Of a stretch of 64,000 bases of DNA, positions 23,101 through 35,450 are shown piece by piece. A program made the position numbers and the translations under genes. This stretch comes from Pelecanus crispus (lineage: Eukaryota; Chordata; Aves; Pelecaniformes; Pelecanidae). Where the stretch lies: contig NC_134644.1 of NCBI RefSeq assembly GCF_030463565.1, positions 127,097,388 through 127,161,387 of the forward strand, given 5' to 3'. The notes under the pieces are model-generated. The model did no database searches. It was not told the origin of the DNA and saw nothing but the letters and a program-made list of their open reading frames with translations. The number at the start of each line of letters is the position of its first letter. Within the stretch, counting starts at the first letter, position 1.

Positions 23101-26100
23101 TTTATTTACAGTAATTAAAAATGCACTTAGTAGTTCACACTTAATAGTTTGCATATACTACTGCTGTAGCTTTTAGTACCCCCATATTACAAACAGAACT
23201 CCTTTTCTGGATAAAAAGGTTCCATAGCAAGATCCTGCTAGGCCCTTTCATTTAAAAAATACTGCAGCAGATACAGATTAAATAAAAGCTGTTATAGATT
23301 GGGTATAATAGAACTAACTGATACAATATTAGGCATTTTCAGAAAGTGCGAACATTACTTGGACCTTGACAGTGGAAATAGTTTTCCAGAAGCACCGTAG
23401 TGGTCTAGCTAGAATTTTAATTCTGCTAAGATTCACTATTTTATCCTCTGGATTTTTACCTACTTTGCTGGAGCACAAGTAAGAACCCAAAGGCATCCTG
23501 AAGATTTAGACTACAGGAAGCACAGCAGAGTCTTGGGACAAGGTGCTTGGTTGATGAAGGAGTAATCTGAAATAAAGTGTGAAAGTAGATGCAGCTGGAA
23601 TCGGAAATTTTTATTTCAAATACAATGTAAATTAGAGGGGGGGAAACGTCATTCTAAATCAGAATCTACAGATGCAGTGTTCGTATTTCCAGCAACATGG
23701 GATTTAAAAATATGTATAAAATGGAAACCTTTTCCTTTAATAAAGTCAATTATTTCCTCTTGATGATGCAGACCTCCTTTGCTTTGACACCAAAATGATA
23801 TTTTAAAAACCCCAAATATTCCATTCCAAATTTATCTTTTCATTTCTCTAAATAGCTGTTCTGTAATGACTTCACAGTCTACAAAACCAAAATCTACATA
23901 AAGCAATGGTCTGTTGGTTATGTGAGCATTCAGACAGAAATACTTTACTTATCACATCTTCATTTGTGGGTCTCACAATTTATTAGTAATATTTGTTCTG
24001 CAGTTTGTTTCTAAAAAAGGCTAGTGTTCCCATAATAACACTGTCCCTGGTAATTTTTAGAGCTGTTATATATATGGAAATAATCTAAAACATTCAGTGG
24101 TACAGGAAGTTTGTATTTTCATATATTTGATGCATGGAGCACAGATATATTTGTGTACTGCCTATATTTCTGTTACATTTAAATAATGAACATCCTCCCA
24201 AATCAGAGAGTCTCTTCTATGGCTTTCTACAAGAAGAAGTTCTCACCAGAGATAAAAAGAAATATAAAAATTCCTACCACATAAAAATTATGTTAAATAA
24301 CTACAGTAAAATTAGTCAAAATTCCCTATTCTGCCACTCCGGATTTAATAACAGTTCTACTTACCAAATGGTATGTAATTATGACAGTAGTCCAGCTCTG
24401 TTTCTTTTATATATGTTTTCTCTGGGCTGAGTTTTTGATCAACATTCAGATACTGATTACTCTCTTAATTCTGTGAATAACCAGGTACCTGTGACAAGAT
24501 ACATTTTAGCAATAGTCAAGGTTTTTAAATGTTCTAATATTACTGGGATATTCTTGTTAATCACTGAAAGTAATCCAGTGTTCATTTATGATGAAAGAAA
24601 ATGAGTAGCATACAAAAACAATTAAAAATGCCAATCTTTATCTGCATCTGATCTGCATTTTTATAGTACCATTATGAAATAGTAATTTCATAATTAATAC
24701 TTAATTTTCATGAGGAATTAGTTTAAGTAAATTATCAATGGTCTCCTAAAGAAAATTGTCAATTTAAACAAAAGGGAGTCTGTTAATTAAGTTTATTACT
24801 CTCAATAAACCCAATAGTGGTATTTTAATTATATTTTCAGTTACTCAGTTCAGACAACATGACAAATCTGTTACTTTCTAATGAAATTTTTAAAATGAGC
24901 TGTTTTCATAAAGTGAATCACCATGTCACTTCTGATGGAACTCTGCTTTTAGATGATAATGAATCACAACATGCATGTAGGTTTAAAAAATGTTACATGT
25001 GTTGACAAGCATTAGTTTTGCTTTTTTTCTGGTTAATATTGCTGCCCTCGCAAATTCTAAGGCTTACAGAATGATAGCTATGAGCTATGTGCTACGGAAG
25101 CATAAATTTCAACAAGATGTGTAAAATCAACATTCCTGGGTTATATAGTGGGGACTGGAAAAAAAACTGACCTCATGAAGTCAATGGCAAAATTCCCACC
25201 GATTTTCCTCCCTTGAGTCTAATTCCCCATTTTTAAATTTGCATTAACATCAGTTGAAAGTTCTCTGTGTTGTTCTTTGAAATATTTTCTCTCTTTCAAC
25301 ATGGATGACATTTTTTTAAGACTAAAACACTTGTAAAATACAATCATAAGAAGGATTATTAAAAACACTAAAGAGGAAATTAGTTTATACCTTTGTGTAG
25401 TTCTTTTGACTGAGAAAATTAAAATCTGAGAACATTATGATAAGTAAGGCTAGATGTTTGTGTAAAGTTTGGCTAAGCTATTGAAGAATTTTTTCCATAT
25501 ATGTACAATGCTGCCTACCACCCACTTCCTGAAATAAAGCACTTCATATATGTATCATCTGAATTCTTTAGAGGCTTAAACAGATTTCGATAATGATTCA
25601 GTACAAATTATCATTTGTGGTCTCATGGACTAAGAATAAAGGGTAGAATTGCAGAATTCCTTCATTACTAACCAAATGTCTACTGTAAAGGTCTCATGGA
25701 GAAAGTGAGCTCCAAACAGCTGTGTTATATTTTTAATGTACTTGTCTGGAACAATTTGTCTGTCTTTAAATATATTCAGTCTGTACAATATACATGAATT
25801 ACAACAACATTGTCAAGATGTATTGGTGGAGGACAAATCAGAAACGTAGGGAATAGACATATCCCAAATATGGTCATAATTATTCCATAAATTACTAGAA
25901 GGCATGTCAACAGCACTATGAATAGTATTGACTTTCATTCCTGAGTTACAAAAATGCAATACATTAGCTGAATTATTTATTTGGAAGAAGAACATATCAG
26001 TTTCCAAATAAAATGTCAGAGAGCTATTTGAAGTATAAATATCATAGGTGCATAAATGCAAACTGTTCTGCATCTCAACCTTTTTACATTTTTAATCAAG

Positions 26101-27118
26101 CAATTATGGAACACACTGAGACTGTTAAAATATGGAAGAAATATACCATGTGGATTATTGAACTCTGGAAAGCTATTGAAATCTGGCCTTTAGGAAAAAA
26201 GGTCAAAACCTATAAGTTCCAGATGGAATAATATTCTGAAAGTTGAAATCCCCAACTGTAGAACACTACTACCAGTGTTCAAAGAACACTAGGGATTTGA
26301 ATTTTTAAAGAATAACAGTCTGAAAAAAATTGAACAATGGCAGCTAAAAGAGTCAACACATCACATTTTACATGTAATTTTTTTTATGCCTCCCTTTTTG
26401 ATCGCAAAACATTATTTAATCTGGTGAGTGTCCTCTTACCTTTTCCCTCTCACTGTTGATGAAGAAAACCCACCTCTTTGCAAAGTAAAAATGCATATAT
26501 TTATTTGGGACACAGCAAACAGCATGAACAGTGTTGTGTACCTCTCCCTGGAATCACATAAAAATAATGTAGACCTATTCATTACCTCTAGACTTTGAAA
26601 TCAGCTTGTGTGGCCTTAATATTGGAAAGCAAAGGTACAGGAGTTATATAAGTAAGGCAAACTATGTTGGCTCCACAGTTTCTGGTAATGAAAGTATGAC
26701 TAAATCTGTGGCTGAATTTCTCTTCAGTATCATATTTTAACCAGTAAAGCGTTACTTTTTGAAGAGTAATTCTCTTCAAGTTAAACCTGACCAACTTCAC
26801 CTGAATTTAAACCTTTTGACTATGTTTAACAATGCTTGGTTTAGTGGTTTTCAGTCACAAAATTGCGACAGCTAAGAAGATTTGTGTTTAAGGGGCCCTT
26901 TGAAACTGAACAGAGGTACGACAATTTACCTCACCATTCCCAGAGTCTTGAACTCCTCAGAAAATGGAATTATTAGAAAAGAAAAAATCCAGCCATACAA
27001 TTAATACTTCTTATTAAAAATAAAGAGAGGAAGAGAATTTTCCTTAGAAAGGATATACAGCCACTAGTACAGTAATTTATTCTTATGTTTGCATCTGTGC
27101 TGAAACCTCCTTTGTATA
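20126..27118. other. AT-rich intergenic sequence
   Basis: No exons, RNAs or clear repeats are recognised. Open frames are short and scattered on both strands. Confidence 0.5.
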
Positions 27119-27713
27119 TGTGCTGGTTTTGGCTGGGATAGAGTTAATTTCCTTCATGGTAGCTAGTAAGGGGCTGTGTTTTGGATTTCTGCTGGAAACA
27201 GTGTTGATAACACAGGGATGCTTTAGTTACTGCTGAGCAGTGCTTACACAGAGTCAAGGCCTTTTCTGCTCCTCACCCCACCCCACCAGCGAGCAGGCTG
27301 GGGGTGCACGAGAAGCTGGGAGGGGACACAGCCGGGACAGCTGACCCCAACTGACCAAAGGGATATTCCATACCATATGACGTCATGCTCGGCATATAAA
27401 GCTGGGGGAAGAAGAAGGAAGGAGGGGATGTTTGGAATGGTGGCGTCTGTCTTCCCAAGTAATGGTTACACATGCTGGAGCCCTGCTTTCCTGGCGATGG
27501 CTGAGCACCTGCCTGCCGATGGGAAGTAGTGAATGGATTCCTTGTTTTGCTTTGCTTGTGTGCATGGCTTTTGCTTTCCTTATTAAGCTGTCTTTATCTC
27601 AGTCCACAAGTTTTCCCACTTTTACTCTTTTGATTCTCTCCCCCATCCTGTCTGGGGGGAGTGAGCAAGCAGCTGTGTGGGGCTTAGTTGCCGGCTGGGG
27701 TTAAACCACGACA
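27119..27713 (+). mobile_element. Solo LTR of an ERVL-type endogenous retrovirus
   Basis: The element runs from TGTGCTGGTTTTGGCTGGGA to GGGGTTAAACCACGACA, with TG...CA ends. It is flanked by GTATA on the left and GTACA on the right, a 5-bp target-site duplication with one change, typical of ERVL. No internal viral genes are next to it, so it is a solo LTR left by recombination. The presumed U3 promoter carries a full CRE (TGACGTCA, 27378-27385) and a TATA box (CATATAAA, 27393-27400). The same family occurs inverted at 57675-58238. Confidence 0.92.
27378..27400 (+). promoter_or_regulatory. LTR core promoter: CRE plus TATA box
   Basis: A palindromic CRE, TGACGTCA, lies 7 bp upstream of CATATAAA in the middle of the solo LTR. 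Spacing and order suit a U3 promoter. Both elements are intact here and degraded in the copy at 57675-58238. Confidence 0.6.
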
Positions 27714-30700
27714 GTACAGAATTGCCAAATTCAGTCAGTTTTGCAGTCTGATAAAATTATTGCTGGTTCATATCTTTGTGGCGTTCCAGTTGCACAAAAT
27801 ATCCAGAAAGCTGCTGTCATTGGCCAGCTGACAATTTTCTCCCACTCAGTCTGACAGACTGGACTATTCACATGCCACATTTCAACATTGGGCTTTCCCT
27901 AGATATCTGTATGGAAAAAAAGGTGAGGTAATAATTTTACACTGGGAAAATTGTATTTTTCAAATATCATACAACTGCCATTTACTTTAATTTATATACA
28001 AATATATATAAATTCTTTCATATGGTAGCCTGAGAGACCAAACCAAGATCAAGTTTCCACTTTATTTCATGATGTATACATACCAAGAGATTTTCGGTCC
28101 CTGTTCTGACAAGCTTTCCATTTGAATAAGCAAGGAAGACAAATGGAGGAAGAAATGAAATATTAATATCTCTAGTTAGAGACAGAGAACTGTGCTAGAG
28201 AAAAAGCAACTGGCTTCCAGGGATTCAAAGAGGGAGCAGAGCCAGGATCTGAGTGTACAATTTCTGTGATAGTGCAGCATCTTGATTTGAACATTATCAT
28301 TCTTCTATGCCTCGTGGGATTTCACATATGATTTTTTTTAAACCAAATCTGGTTTGCAACCCTGACTACAGCGACCACAGTTTTTCTTGTTCAGACTGGA
28401 ATAACCATCCTCCATTTATTTTGGAACTTGAAACTCTTGTTCCAATCTCTTCCCCACAGAGGAAATGCCAAAAGAAAAAAATGCTTTAATAACATATGGA
28501 TAACCACAAGAGTAAAGCTAGAGTAATTTTAAGTGAAACTTGATCTTATGAAAGAAAATCTGTATATTCTAGCTAGCTTATTCACTCTTTTTAAAAGTAT
28601 AACTACAACATTAAAGTAAGTAAGACAATACCTTCCTCTTTTTCAGAAGTAGTGATAGACTATTAGGCACCTTGCTAAATTCTTTGATTACAAGTAGACT
28701 GTTTTCTTTCAGTACATCACGAAATGCAACCAGGAGACCCGCTGTACTCTGCGTATTACCTTTAAGGTAGTGTTTTAGTTGCCTTGCCTGGCTGCTCAGA
28801 GAAGGCACGCACAGAAGCAGCATGGTAGCAAGCACGCATGGAATGGGCAGCACAACAGGCAGGCTCCACGGGACTTTATGCATTTCCAGGCAAGGAAAAT
28901 CTTGGGGAAAAGCTTTGGGGTTTGTGACTTTGGATTAAGGCATTTCTGCCTGAATTGAATGCAGGCATCTTAGCCTCTTTTTGGCCTGTAAGCACGAGAA
29001 ATATTTCTTATGATCACCTCATGGATGCATGAAATGAATCCTCCATGTAAATGTTTACCGAACTGGTCTTCAAAAGAGTTAATTAGAGGAACAGCACTGT
29101 ATACTTCTTAGTAATCTTAGACTACTCCTGATTTGGAAAACTGCAAATGAACAATTTTTCTTTGAAATTGCAAGGACACATTTAATTACAGGCTGAATGG
29201 ACCTGGGACTGGATGCAGCTGCAGTACATGTGGTTGGGCTGCTTAGTCAGTACCGATCAGCTGAAAACCAGCAGTGATCTCTGTCAGGTGGTAGATTAAA
29301 AACATATCTTTGTATTTTTGCTATAGGATTCTATTGCATAATAGCTAATGCATACTGCCATGCAGCATGCCATGTAAATGACGTATAGGTTGTGAGCTGG
29401 CCCCTTGCTCAATGGCAAATTTCCATCTAAGAATTTGGCCAGCATGTGTAGTGTTTTGTTTAAGGAAGTTTTACAGTATGCCTTTTGCTGCTGAGCTATA
29501 ACACTCCAATTTAGCTACCTGAAATATCATTATATCTGGATTGGTATAAGTGATGTTTTCATTCCCACAATGCTTATTAATATAGAACGTTGTCGTATGC
29601 TCTGAAAAACTGCTTAGAATGCACTCCTTGTACCAGTTACCTTGTTTTTTATAAATAACCAATTTAGGTATTTTAAATCAAATAAAGGCAATTTCTCCTT
29701 TTTTGTATAAAAAGTCTTATTTTTGGTTAGTTCTCCCATGTGTATGTAAATGGCTGGCTTTTATAAAGGCAGGGTAGCATATTATTCTTTTGCAACCATT
29801 TTCAGTAATTATGCATAACTATTTTCTTTCCTTTTTCATACATTCTAGCAGGTTGAATGCAGAAAATTGTAAGATTATTTTAATCGTCTCTTACATGCAA
29901 TTTGAGTAGACCAACCTAGTCAGTTATAAAAGCAGTTGATCAGAATTTATATTCTCCTGTTAATAACATGTGTTAGATTACCCCGAATAACTTCTTTACA
30001 GGTTTTCTCCCTTATAATTGTTGAGTGTAACCTAAAAGCCAGCTATTTGAAGTGATTGGTGTAAAAGCTCACAGTCCACAAACCTTTATTATGAATTACA
30101 CACTTACTTAGAATCTGCCTTGTAACCTTTACTTCCTGTCCCTGCCCTAACCTCAGGCTCTAAAAAGAGGAGTCACCTGCCATGCAAATCCTTAAATTTT
30201 CCAAATTAGCCTTCCAGTAACTTGTCATAATTTGGTGAAAGTGTTTCCAATTCATAAGCTTCACAATGGCCATACAAAATCCAGTGTAGTTATATATTTA
30301 ACTTGCAGTACTGACAGCGAACATCCACAGGTGCCAATTCTTCTAGAAGAACATACAAAATCATCTGAGTGTTTAATTAATTTTTAAATGGTTATTTAAA
30401 ATTAACTTTCTTAAGCCAGGATTAGCTTCACGTTTTTAAAAGGATGCTTTTAAAAAAAAATCTAGAGATTAGAGAATTCAAAAATTAATTTCTATAAGTT
30501 ATCCCTATATCTTACTACAAGATCTGTTAGGCATACTAGAAAAGTGCTACACTCGCTTTTGATTTTTTAATAACTTACAGAGAAACAGCAGATCCAGACA
30601 TCACAAGTATGTGTCTCCTCGATGTGCCCTCAGCAATCCAGCCAAATAGTTTCCAGTACACGTATTACCTGCTGCCATGCTGGAAGCCTGGTTCTACTAA

Positions 30701-32985
30701 TGTTTAAACATACCCTTAACACATCTAGTCTCATGAACTTCAGTGGGCTACTCACCTGTTTTAAATTGAAATGGGTATATAGATCTGGGAATAGTAAGGG
30801 CTTTAGACTTCATCTTGCTTTAAACATTTAAATATCATTGGGCCAATGCATGCCAACTAAACTGTGATGTGTCATATGCTCAGTGTTGATACTACATATT
30901 AATTTGGCTTTGTACCCTATAATGAGCATGATGAACTGTATACATGAATAGAAAGGAAAGTTTTATTTCTCAGCTATAGTGGGATATTCTTTCATACAAA
31001 AGGTAAAAGATGGTATCAAATACTAATTTTCGTTATTTCTTAGATGTCTGAGTATAAGTGATCTGTGGTTGAATGACTGGACTATAGAAAATGGATGGCT
31101 CACAGGAATAGAATTGTCCTAGTGTGGGCATAAGTTTATCTGAGATATATAGCAGAGGGTAGCTGAGGAAGAAAACAGAAGAACGATTGAAGAAATCAAG
31201 TACCAAATACACTGACATTAAGATTTTTAACCTCATTGTTCTTACTAGTATGTTTTTAATTAAGACTCTCAGCTTCTTGTGATATGCATAGAATTTTTAA
31301 ACTTATTACTTAACAGTTCAAAAAGACTATATGCCAAATGTGCATAATTTTAACTTACATATATATTTTATTGTTGTTGTGATGTCTACAGACCAATGTT
31401 TGATGTGGTTTCCACACTACAATCACACTCCCAAAGATCAGTCCCTGCCCCAGATTACAACACATAGATTTTTACTGATAATAAGAGAATATTGTCATTT
31501 TAATAACTATTTTATTTGGCCTTTATTTGGCTTTTACAATTTTTAGATTTAAAGAGCTAATATAAGTCATTACGTAAAACGGCACTGATGCTGCAAGTAT
31601 TGGCATGAACGAGGTCTCTTGAAGAGCTTAATCAGCAGAGTTGCTCCAAGCATGCGTAGAATCCTCTGCTAACTACAGGAGAGAAGACGGTTATTGTTCC
31701 TGCAGAGTCAGCACAGATCAAATGGAGAAATGTAATATAATACACCTAAACCAGAGTTGTTTATTGACCTGTGCCGAAGTATCATATGTTGTGTGGTATA
31801 ACTGATAGTTGCTTCCATAGCCATAAAGGAGCAGCAAAAGAGAAAAAACATGTCTGCAGCAAGAGCCTAGACTAAACACACAAAGAGATTCCCCAGACTG
31901 AATTTGCTTTTTCGCATCAGCGCATCTGAGAAATGCCCTCTGCCGTTTATGACCAATACTGCATTGTATGACAGTATTCTCCTTTTTAAGAAGTCTGTGT
32001 TGTTAATAAACTAACATTTTATCTCTGTGCTATCTTTTTGTTATTGTCTAAAAGTTTCTGATATGTACAGATAGTTACCTGCAGCTAGCAGAAGGCTGAC
32101 CAGACTATCTTGTTCATTTGTCTTGTAATGCAGAGAAGGTAAGGGAAAGCAATCTATTATGCACAAACAATTCAAAATACTTCTAAGTTGCCCTTGGCAA
32201 GCAGGTGTGTACTTATCCCAAAGATACCTTATATGTATGTAGTCCTTTTCCCCCAATGAGCTTGAGAGACAACATACGCTCTGACTCCCCTTTTCAGATG
32301 ATTCCAGGGTTTTGCACTTACAAAGCCAAATTTGAATTGCAGATCCGTAGTACAATGATCTTTATTACTTTTCATGCTGTTGGACTGTGTGTTTTGTATC
32401 TGATTGTGCTCCTACGCCAGGTTTAGAGATCCTCAACCTAGCAACATTTAAATCAGTGTGTGTAGCTCTCCAGGCATTAGTTTAGGAAATGATTTATGTG
32501 ATTACATGGTATGTTACTCCTTAAATTTTTAATTAGTCCATTGAGAAGGTCTTCCGAGCTTTTTTCTCCAGGTTAGCTGTGAAGTCTCTTTCAAAATTCT
32601 CCTTAACATTCTAGTTCTTCATCAGCTTGACGGTGACTTGATGATGACCTTTTATATATATTCCCAGAAAAAAATTGTACACTGTAAGAAGTTAAATTGT
32701 ACTAATTCTTACAGCTTTTGTTCTTGGTGGAAAACAGACAAGAAAGTGATTATAGCAGCAGATGTCACACAATGTAAATGCTGTTTGGTCATTTTATGAT
32801 GTCATCTATCACAGAAAGATAGCTAGACAGCTAGAGTAACTGCCCAAAGGGGCTGTGATGTCAGTCATTCGTGGAGAAAAAAACAAAAGGGCTAGGCTGT
32901 AATGGTACTGCACGAGTCACTTACTTATCTTAATTTTGGTAACTGATTTTAGTATTAAGCTTCAGTCACTCATATCAAGTTCTGA
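27714..32985. other. Intergenic sequence, possible lower end of the gypsy relic
   Basis: No exon is supported. The minus strand just below 32985 could hold a decayed integrase core and LTR of the element described at 32986-35450, but I could not identify motifs. Polypurine and AT-rich stretches are common. Confidence 0.4.
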
Positions 32986-33195
32986 CTACCAGTACTTGTC
33001 CTGTAATTGTTGGTTTGTTGTAACAACTTGAGACTTACCACGAGCATGATACATAAATTTTGCTTGTAATTCCTCTGGGACACCTCCACAATTCCTTAAT
33101 ATTCCATATAACTTGAGGTGACATTTCATTACATATCTATCTTGTGGGTAAAGTTCATTCTGTAGGCTGAAACATGGTCTTAGAATAGCATCCAT
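32986..33195 (-). pseudogene. Integrase N-terminal (zinc-binding) remnant
   Basis: A 69-codon minus-strand frame has LYG, then VPEELQAK, a His and a terminal QLQDKYW. This follows the usual layout before the gypsy integrase core (VPxxLR ... H ... G ... L ... YWWP). The full His-His-Cys-Cys set is not intact. Confidence 0.5.
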
Positions 33196-33361
33196 GTATG
33201 CATTTGGAATTTCTGAATCACCTTCTAGACAGGAAGATATGTAATTTCTGTTAAATCAGACACTACAAGCAAATAGCTTTAATTTTTTCTCCTGTAATTG
33301 CAGCAAACATATTTATAATCCATGCAGCAACTTCCATATAATCAACTAGATAAGCATCTAA

Positions 33362-33460
33362 AAAAGAGCAGATGAGATAAACAATCAGCTGCTGTGGTTT
33401 TGATTTGACTAAACCGTGCCATATAAAAAGGAAAGTAATCTTGCTAGCCATCTGCAGACA
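33362..33460 (-). pseudogene. RNase H C-terminal remnant
   Basis: Two frame-shifted pieces match the end of gypsy RNase H: RWLARLLSFLYGTV (like R-x-x-RW-x-ARLLSF) and then AADCLSHLL (like ADCLSRLP). They lie in the correct order between the reverse transcriptase and integrase remnants. Confidence 0.6.
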
Positions 33461-34380
33461 GTTCCTGCTCCTCTGAGTCTTTCTGTCATTAACAGAACTG
33501 CCAGGAGGTGTGATCTGTATACAGTTAGCGTGTAGCGCCTCAGAGGCAGGTTCCCTACTCTTCTGTAGCATATGCACAACGAAATGTTTTCTTTCCAACA
33601 CTTTTATGGTATCTTGTAAACAGTTCATCGTTCAAACACAATGGTCTTCTAGAAATTGTCCTCATGGATTTGGGAAAAAGTGGCTCCATATTCGTAGCAT
33701 GAAAAAGTGATGGCCAGCCTGGCCGACGGAAGTGCTGCCTGGAGGTAGTTTGACTGGAAGGTGACTGCCTGGTAAGCTCTCCACACTGGGGGTACAACTG
33801 CTTATCTGTTGCGAGGGCAAAGTGGACCTCAGGTGAGCTGCAATCAAGTTTATTAGTTCAGCTGCAATGCCATAAAAAAGACCTGAGTGTTTATCCGGCT
33901 GCCGGAGGGCTAGGACGGAGTAAAGGAAATAGCCCTATGTTTATAGTATTTGGCCATTCCTGGTCTGAGACAAAAGTAATCACAATTGTGGTGAACACTG
34001 AAGCCAACAGTATAAGTCCTGTCCTATTCACAGTCCAAGCTTTCATTGTTTGAAAATTTGCTATGGTGAGACACGTCTCCGGTAAATTTTAGATCCTACA
34101 ATGTACTGTTCTTAATAGCTCTGCAAGCATTGTGCAGTTAGGAATAGACAATGTGCACCTTGATTTGAGACTTGAAAAATATGGTTGTAATGCTTTTTAT
34201 TTTTTTCTGGGAAGGGTGAGCCCTTCTACATGTTCTATGACCTTTTCCAATCCCAATGGGAGAGATGACATGCTCAAGAAAAGACTGCTCTGTGCAGCTG
34301 ATTTAGTATTTAGCAAAATTCAGCTTCAGCCCTCCTGTATTGACATGTTGAAGTACAGCCTGTAGGGTTTTTTTTTTGTC

Positions 34381-34692
34381 AGCTTCAGGAGTCTTTCCAA
34401 ATACAGTAACATCATCCAGATAATACTAGATTCTGGGCTTGTTATTAAGAATTATTAACACATTTGAAAAGCTCTGGATGTTGATTCAGGTCCATATGGC
34501 GTATGATTAAAAGAGAAAAGTTCCATTAAGTGTAATAAATGCTGTGAGACTCAAGCTGTCTGGATACTTGGCAATATGCACTCTTTAAATCAAGAGTAGA
34601 AAGTATACTCTGGAACTATGACGTCTGTATCTGTAAATGGTTAACTGTCAATCACAACAGCTTTGTCTGGCTTCCCTAAGTCCACACAAAAA
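34381..34692 (-). pseudogene. Ty3/gypsy reverse transcriptase remnant
   Basis: The pieces in order are CVDLGKPDKAVVIDS (34687-34644), TLDLKSAYCQV with the first catalytic Asp (34597-34566), SLTAFIT around 34540-34520, and YLDDVTVFGKTPEA with the catalytic DD pair (34422-34381). These are RT motifs in family order with roughly family spacing. Stops and shifts lie between them. The sequence style suggests a metazoan gypsy lineage; I do not assign a clade. Confidence 0.85.
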
Positions 34693-35204
34693 CAAGTATT
34701 CCGGTTGCTTTTTGTCACCACTGTGCGGAAACTAATTCAGAAAATGCGGTGTCTCCATTAGTACCATTCGGGGCTATTTTTTTAATTATCTTTTAACTCG
34801 GCATCTCTCGTGCAGTTGTAGAGAATATAATTTCCATTGTAAAAGCGGCACATTAGATTGAATTGGCATGCTGTGAATATACCCTTCTGCACACATATGG
34901 TATTTCCATGTAATAGCTGACACTATTTCTTTTGTAAGAGCTGAAACTAGAATTTGTATTGCAGCAGTGTTTTGTTGTATTGAAGCAATGCAAATATAAA
35001 TATACTTGCATGTGTAGTGCAGTTCACAGATTTCTGCTTAACAGGAATACTACTGTATGCAATAAAAAAATCAGCAGTACATGTCAAAAGTCTTTTTTCT
35101 GTGCAGGAAACAACAAGATCAATGTTCTACAGGTAGCTCACTAGATAACGTCAAGTGTCAAACTTCTGTAGCATTGCAGGTAAATGCATTCACTGAGTAC
35201 TGAA

Positions 35205-35450
35205 GCTCAGAAGCCAGTGTCCAATGTTATGTTAGTAGCATACGACTATTCTTCTGACACAAGAAAAAGTAACTGGACACAAATGCATCCATAATATGTA
35301 ACTGCTTCCATCCGTGGTCAAAACAGTAACATCTCACACTGTAACATCACATAAATATTGCTTAGGTAGAAATTCATGATATATTTTAATGTAACATCTT
35401 TCTGCAGTATTTGCAGGTTGTCCAATCTGGTTTACAGTGTGCTGTGGAGA
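35205..35450 (-). pseudogene. Nucleocapsid zinc-knuckle and protease remnants
   Basis: CKYCRKMLH (about 35415-35392) resembles a gypsy zinc knuckle, and TNITLDTG (LDTG at 35224-35213) resembles the aspartic protease active site. Both are short. Position upstream of the reverse transcriptase is the main support. Confidence 0.45.

Larger units (their letters stand above)
32986..35450 (-). mobile_element. Degraded Ty3/gypsy retrotransposon pol relic
   Basis: Reading the minus strand from high to low coordinates, fragments appear in gypsy order. They are a zinc-knuckle-like CKYCRKMLH near 35.4 kb, a protease-like LDTG near 35.22 kb, reverse transcriptase at 34.69-34.38 kb, an RNase H end at 33.46-33.36 kb and an integrase zinc-domain-like segment at 33.20-32.99 kb. 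Integrase after RNase H is the Ty3/gypsy order. Stops and frameshifts separate every piece, so it is non-functional. LTRs and target duplication were not found. The strongest part is the reverse transcriptase; the outer domains are weaker alone but gain support from order and strand. Confidence 0.75.
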
